A DNA stretch of 8,658 bases from an uncultured candidate division Zixibacteria bacterium (GTDB lineage Bacteria > Zixibacteria > MSB-5A5 > GN15 > FEB-12), in NCBI GenBank assembly GCA_913009765.1, contig CAJVYT010000171.1, forward strand, positions 1-8,658, written 5' to 3'. This document shows, piece by piece, positions 5,141 through 8,658 of this stretch. Both the position numbers and the translations under genes were made by a program. The notes under the pieces were generated by a model that did no database searches, was not told where the DNA came from, and saw nothing but the letters and a program-made list of their open reading frames with translations. The stretch's first letter is position 1; every line of letters starts with the position of its first letter.

Positions 5141-7223
5141 TCGGATAAAAGAAAATCATCTAAATCGCAAGGCAATTATTTATATCCGCCAGTCAACAGA
5201 TAGGCAAGTTCAGAAAAACAAGGAAAGCCAAAGACTTCAATATGCTTTACAAGATAAAGCCAAACAGTGGGGATGGAATGATATTGAAATCATTGATAGT
5301 GATTTAGGCTCAAGTGCGGCTGTAGGCGCCCCCGAGCGTCGTGGATTTGAAAGAATAACATCTCTTGTGGCCGTGGGAGAGGTCGGTATAATATTCAGCC
5401 GAGAAGCGAGCAGGTTGTCAAGAACAGATAAGGATTGGTGTCGGCTATTGGAAGTATGTAATGTTTTTGATACCTTAATTAGCGACGGTGATCAGGTTTA
5501 TGATTGCAACTGTATGGATGATCAGCTAATTTTAGGAATTAAGGGTACAATAAGCAATGTAGAGCTAAAAGTATTGCAAACAAGGCTAATAGCTGGTATG
5601 GAAGAAAAAGCAAAAAGAGGGGAATTTAAGAGACCGGTTCCACCAGGATATATTTGGGATGCAAGTGATAATGTCGTCAAAGATCCCAATATAAGAACTC
5701 GGGATGCAATTAAATTAGTCTTTAAAAAATTCAGAGAAATACAAAGCATCAGGCAAACCTATCTCTGGTTTCATTCCGAACAAATTGAGGTTCCGGTATT
5801 AAAGGATATTGCAGGTAAAAAACAGATTGTTTGGAAACTACCCGAAAAAAGCTACTTAACAGAAATGTTAAAAAATCCTTTTTTTGCTGGGGTATATGTA
5901 TGGGGTCGCGAAACCACAAAACTGGAATACAGGGACGGGAAAGTAGTAAAGCGCAAAGTAAGACTTAGAGATGGAAGAGAAGCAAAAGTGTTTATAGAAG
6001 ATCATCATGATGGATATATTGATTTAGAAACATTTGACGAAAATCAGATTATCATCAGAAGCAATTGCCTTAGCCAAACGCAGGTTGAAAGACGAGGGGC
6101 TGCAAGAAATGGACGTGGATTATTAAGTAGTATACTTCGTTGCGGGAGATGCGGTAGAAAGCTCTATGTTGCCTATTATGGCAAAAGTGGAACTGCAGCG
6201 AGATACATATGTAGAGGAGATTATGAATCAGGAGGTAAGTATTGTCTGGCATTTGGCGGTAGTACAATAGACAAAAGATTTACTGAAGAACTATTAAAAG
6301 TACTTTCCTCATATGGTATGAAAGCCAGCATTCAAGCCGAAAAAGTATTGTCAAGCAAAGATGGGGATAAAGTAAAAGCGTTTGAGCAACAGATTAAGCA
6401 ATTGGAGTATGAAACCAGTCGGGCATTTGAGCAATACGATGAAGTAGATCCACGTAATCGATTGGTAGCATCTGAATTAGAGAGAAGGTGGAATGAAAAG
6501 CTCGAAGAATTAGAAGATGCAAAAAAGTACTTAAAAACTATTGGAAGTGAAAGGCATTTTATTTCAGATGAAGAAAAGGAGAAGATATTTGCTTTTGGGG
6601 AAAGTTTCTCAGAAGCATGGGGAAATAAACACTGTTCCAATTCATTGAGGAAAAAAATTATTCGAACGATAATACAGGAAGTAATTGTTCACTTTGATGA
6701 AGAGAAACAGATGCTAACTTTTGTTATCCACTGGAAAGGAGGATGCCATACTGAGTTTGAGACGCCCAAGCCGGTCTCCGGTGTTGGGCAAAAAACGTCA
6801 ATAGAAGACTTAGAGATTATTCGAGAGATGGCCGTTCGTTATGGTGACGATGCAATCGCTCGCGTGCTTAACAAGCTGGGCCGCAAAACGGCGACAGAAA
6901 AAAGATGGAACGAATCTAGAGTGAGAACAATTCGAGGTAAATATTCCATTGCCGGCCATATCCATACAATCAAGGATCCTGAAATTTTAACACAAGGTCA
7001 GTCAGCGAAATATCTCGATGTCAGTCGAACAACAATAAAGCATTTAGTGACGAATGGCGTATTGGAAAAACATCAGATAGTATCTTGGGCGCCATGGGAG
7101 ATAAAAAAGTCGGATTTGGACTCAAATAATATTAGAAAAATAATAAGTACACTGCATGAAACAGGACGTTTGAGTGTTAAGGGTAAAGGTTCAGAAAGAC
7201 AAAGGACTTTATTTAATCATTAA
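5118..7223 (+). CDS. Large serine recombinase with zinc ribbon, coiled coil and C-terminal HTH
   Basis: A 701-aa protein from ATG 5118-5120, with AAGGAGG 11 bases upstream. It cuts and rejoins DNA at attachment sites through a serine-DNA link. The resolvase domain (about 18-165) has the nucleophile S26 in IYIRQSTDRQ, R24, and the SREASRLSRTD segment (94-104). It is followed by the Recombinase domain (about 170-330, with PPGYIW and KNPFFAGVYVWGR). A zinc ribbon (C342, C345, C365, C376) and a long coiled coil (about 412-475) come next. Beyond the usual end lies an extra region: IHWKGGCHTE (537-545), a domain with LARVLN-like helices (about 562-610), then LTQGQSAKYLDVSRTTIKHL (624-643), a MerR/excisionase-type helix-turn-helix. 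It ends in a short basic tail closing RTLFNH. All catalytic and metal residues are present, so it should be active. Base composition is more A/T-rich than the flanking barrel gene, which supports lateral acquisition. Confidence 0.92.
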   Translation: MIISQQNNRIKENHLNRKAIIYIRQSTDRQVQKNKESQRLQYALQDKAKQWGWNDIEIIDSDLGSSAAVGAPERRGFERITSLVAVGEVGIIFSREASRLSRTDKDWCRLLEVCNVFDTLISDGDQVYDCNCMDDQLILGIKGTISNVELKVLQTRLIAGMEEKAKRGEFKRPVPPGYIWDASDNVVKDPNIRTRDAIKLVFKKFREIQSIRQTYLWFHSEQIEVPVLKDIAGKKQIVWKLPEKSYLTEMLKNPFFAGVYVWGRETTKLEYRDGKVVKRKVRLRDGREAKVFIEDHHDGYIDLETFDENQIIIRSNCLSQTQVERRGAARNGRGLLSSILRCGRCGRKLYVAYYGKSGTAARYICRGDYESGGKYCLAFGGSTIDKRFTEELLKVLSSYGMKASIQAEKVLSSKDGDKVKAFEQQIKQLEYETSRAFEQYDEVDPRNRLVASELERRWNEKLEELEDAKKYLKTIGSERHFISDEEKEKIFAFGESFSEAWGNKHCSNSLRKKIIRTIIQEVIVHFDEEKQMLTFVIHWKGGCHTEFETPKPVSGVGQKTSIEDLEIIREMAVRYGDDAIARVLNKLGRKTATEKRWNESRVRTIRGKYSIAGHIHTIKDPEILTQGQSAKYLDVSRTTIKHLVTNGVLEKHQIVSWAPWEIKKSDLDSNNIRKIISTLHETGRLSVKGKGSERQRTLFNH

Positions 7224-7235
7224 AAGGAGTTAGCT

Positions 7236-7271
7236 ATGCCAGGTATTATGAAAGGCCGAGTTAGGGCGTAA
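7236..7271 (+). pseudogene. 5' stub of a gene after the recombinase, cut at the element border
   Basis: AAAGGAGT lies 6 bases before ATG 7236-7238, only 12 bases after the recombinase stop. The frame then reads MPGIMKGRVRA and stops at 7269-7271. The spacing and ribosome site are those of a real operon gene, but the stop is within sequence belonging to the convergent outer-membrane gene. I read this as the first ~9 codons of a fourth gene of the unit, lost at the junction near 7263. Confidence 0.45.
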
Positions 7272-7857
7272 AGGCGCCAAAGGTCCAGTAGGCGTTGGCT
7301 ATAACATCTAATTGCCAGTAATCGAATTTATCGTTTGTTGCCCAGCCGAGATCAGCCGCTGTCTCTCCGGTTTCAAGGGATCGCCAATTCTTGACCTTGC
7401 GGTTATCGTAGCGCATGTACTGGGCGTCCAGGCCGAAGCCCAGTCCGTTGTCAAATTCGTATATCTTTCCCTTTGCGCCGATGGCCCAGACAAAATTGCT
7501 ATCGAGGTCCCCCTTCCAGTTATTGCCGGCCTGGTAGTCAAGCCACTTCCCGCCATCCACCATGCCCAATCCGGCAAAGAGATTGATCTGGTCAATAATG
7601 CCATAGGTGACAGTGGCCATATAATACTGATCATTCTCGAAATCAGCCCCCTTACGCTCCGTGTTTTTTGTCCCGTCCGAGTAGGTCCTCTTGAGATCAT
7701 AGTCCTCAAATCCCTGTTTAAATATATAGGACCACTGAAAGCCCACGTCAAACTGTCCCTGTTTGATGAGGATGGCAGGATTGCCCAACTCTTGGGCCAG
7801 TGCAACACCGGCTGAGAACATGAAAACAACTACTAGCAAAGTTAACGCCTTTTTCAT
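7261..7857 (-). pseudogene. Outer-membrane beta-barrel protein lacking its C-terminal strands
   Basis: A 198-aa product from ATG 7855-7857, with GGAGG at -8 to -12. A clear Sec signal peptide (MKK, hydrophobic core 4-18, cleavage after ALA at residue 21) is followed by alternating strand pattern: GQFDVGFQWSYIF, DQYYMATVTYGIID, INLFAGLGMV, SNFVWAIGAKGKIY, GLGFGLDAQYMRY and FDYWQLDVIANAYWTF. Barrel proteins of this kind normally end in an aromatic residue after a final strand. Here the frame stops at FGAFTP, immediately where recombinase-linked sequence begins, so one or more C-terminal strands are missing. Without the terminal recognition signal the barrel is unlikely to be inserted by the BAM machinery. 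It may have served as a porin-like or structural barrel; the exact family is not assigned. The rest of the gene is not found elsewhere in the window. Confidence 0.75.
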
Positions 7858-7994
7858 ACCCGTTCCTCCTTCAATAAAAAAATCTCGCTTCCAAACTCCT
7901 TGCTATGGTTGCTAAACGCATCCCACAGGATTGGAGTAGGCTCTACGGCTATAAACCGGTTCTTTTGGAAACCTTTGTAGAATCTCACTGCTTC

Positions 7995-8010
7995 TCCCGC
8001 CCAGGCGGGA
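7995..8010. repeat. TCCCGCC-CA-GGCGGGA hairpin, copy 1
   Basis: A perfect 7-bp inverted repeat with a 2-base loop. It is embedded in a larger imperfect fold, with TTTGTAG (about 7973) facing CTACAAA (8011-8017) and CTGCTT facing AAGCAG. A second copy of the same stem is at 8143-8158. It could be a dispersed repeat, or act as a bidirectional transcription barrier. Confidence 0.6.
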
Positions 8011-8036
8011 CTACAAAGCAGCAAACTGGACATATG

Positions 8037-8189
8037 TAGTGCCCGAACGAAAACTAGGATTTTTTGTTCAGATCAAGGAAGGCGAAAATTTTAACCGCAG
8101 GAATACATTGAGTATTTCGAGGATTAAAATTCGAGCCTGAGGTCCCGCCGGGGCGGGAGGCGAAAAAGACAGTTTTCGTTCAGGCACTA
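8037..8189. mobile_element. 153-bp MITE-like element with 19-bp terminal inverted repeats
   Basis: The ends TAGTGCCCGAACGAAAACT (8037-8055) and AGTTTTCGTTCAGGCACTA (8171-8189) are inverted copies matching at 18 of 19 positions. The inside contains no gene. Nested imperfect inverted segments (CGAAAATTTTAACC near 8083 with GGATTAAAATTCG at 8121-8133, and GGAATAC with GTATTTC) let the strand fold into a long hairpin. Both ends finish in TA, which would fit a TA target as used by IS630/Tc1-mariner transposases; that is inference. It lies about 180 bp upstream of the truncated barrel gene. Confidence 0.75.
8143..8158. repeat. TCCCGCC-GG-GGCGGGA hairpin, copy 2
   Basis: The same 7-bp stem as 7995-8010 with a different 2-base loop, lying inside the MITE-like element near its right arm. 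Confidence 0.6.
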
Positions 8190-8409
8190 TGTAGGACAAA
8201 CTAAAGGACGAGGAAAACTTGATGTACATAATTCGGCTACCCTCCCAAAAAAAGATATCCTCCTATTCCCCTTTTCGTTTGATTTCAAAGAAATACTCTG
8301 CGCACCTTGACATCTTCTATAACACGGGTTAACCGAATATTTACCTTTCTTTGAAAGTTTACCATTAAAGATCAATAAGATAGCTCACTTCAATCCCAGC
8401 CGAAGACAC
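8190..8409. other. Intergenic sequence between the MITE and the lipid-kinase gene
   Basis: No coding frame is convincing. There is an inverted repeat TTTCAAAGAAA (8283-8293) / TTTCTTTGAAA (8346-8356) with an approximately 50-base interior that holds the palindrome GGTTAACC (8327-8334). It lies 3' of the kinase gene, but has no T-tract to make it a clear terminator. Confidence 0.4.
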
Positions 8410-8658
8410 TTAGCACTTGATTTTCAGCGCTTTCGGAAGAACCGTGAAAGCAAACGCACTGGCTTCCCAGCCCTGTTTCCCGTCAATTTGAAGTGTCAAA
8501 GGCCGTTCCAACTTCACATCCAATCGGCGGCCCGTTCTGTACTGGCCGATCCGATTGCCACCAGTGAATGATGTTGCCACTCCAATGGCACATTCAAACA
8601 GCCGTGAGTTGATGGAAAGGATATGGAGGAGACGATCATCAAATCTTGCCTTTGGCAC
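8410..8658 (-). CDS. Diacylglycerol kinase-family (YegS-like) lipid kinase, C-terminal end only
   Basis: The last 82 codons of a gene whose start lies beyond the right edge; the GTG at the edge reads as an internal valine. The sequence PKARFDDRLLHIL (near the fragment start) and the ending RTGRRLDVKL ... LTLQIDGKQGWEASAFAFTVLPKALKIKC-type order (QIDG at fragment residues 57-60) match the C-terminal beta domain of YegS/BmrU-type lipid kinases. That domain has an A.FDDG.L motif, then a basic strand, and Q.DGE followed by a P.AL strand. Such kinases phosphorylate diacylglycerol or related lipids at the cytoplasmic membrane face. In this fragment Q.DG is followed by K rather than the common E. 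The N-terminal catalytic GGDGT motif would be outside the window. Confidence 0.75.
   Translation of the reverse strand: MPKARFDDRLLHILSINSRLFECAIGVATSFTGGNRIGQYRTGRRLDVKLERPLTLQIDGKQGWEASAFAFTVLPKALKIKC

Noticed and set aside
7312..7815. Plus-strand 167-codon frame opposite the barrel gene
   Set aside because: Antisense shadow; the minus-strand frame has a signal peptide, ribosome site and beta-strand pattern.
8187..8375. Minus-strand 62-codon frame between the MITE and the kinase gene
   Set aside because: Low-complexity composition without a ribosome site; it ends inside the MITE inverted repeat, so it is probably chance.

Overview
The window looks like an accessory, repeat- and transposon-rich stretch of a Gram-negative bacterial chromosome. 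A Sec-exported outer-membrane barrel gene and a diacylglycerol-kinase-type gene at the right edge suggest a Gram-negative host. The REP-associated transposase, its GC-rich repeats and the barrel type recall Desulfobacterota (the former Deltaproteobacteria); that assignment is from style and is inference only.

Left part (1-1765). A minus-strand gene running off the left edge encodes a charged, coiled-coil protein resembling the DIP1984/DUF6847 family. It is preceded on the same strand by two open fragments without good starts, which look like remnants of upstream genes. The outer fragment is cut by a 54-bp GC-rich repeat. A second copy of that repeat lies 246 bp further on. Next to it are four tandem TGTGGTTAGGGG units and a REP-associated Y1 (HUH) transposase that has lost its middle by an in-frame deletion. 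Copies of a 19-bp REP-like motif bracket the transposase.

Middle left (1870-2601). A minus-strand two-gene toxin-antitoxin module: a 98-aa putative antitoxin overlaps a TumE/DUF6516-like toxin by 13 bp. Two perfect inverted repeats lie upstream of it.

Middle (about 2600-4600). A complete IS66-family transposase (TnpC type, minus strand) with zinc ribbon and DDE residues, plus about 530 bp of gene-free, degraded sequence downstream of it.

Right middle (4596-7271). This is the most interesting unit: three plus-strand genes, namely a DUF5372-like protein, a 54-aa small protein, and a 701-aa large serine recombinase. The recombinase has a C-terminal extension ending in an excisionase-like helix-turn-helix. 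The small gene and the recombinase overlap. The unit stops abruptly: a ribosome-binding site and start codon follow the recombinase, but the reading frame ends after 11 codons, exactly where a convergent outer-membrane barrel gene loses its 3' end. This looks like the boundary of a site-specifically inserted element, or a recombination scar next to it.

Right end (7261-8658). The truncated barrel gene, an upstream intergenic region holding a 153-bp MITE-like element and two copies of a TCCCGCC-NN-GGCGGGA hairpin, and the C-terminal end of a YegS/diacylglycerol-kinase family lipid kinase at the right edge. No rRNA, tRNA or CRISPR array was seen.
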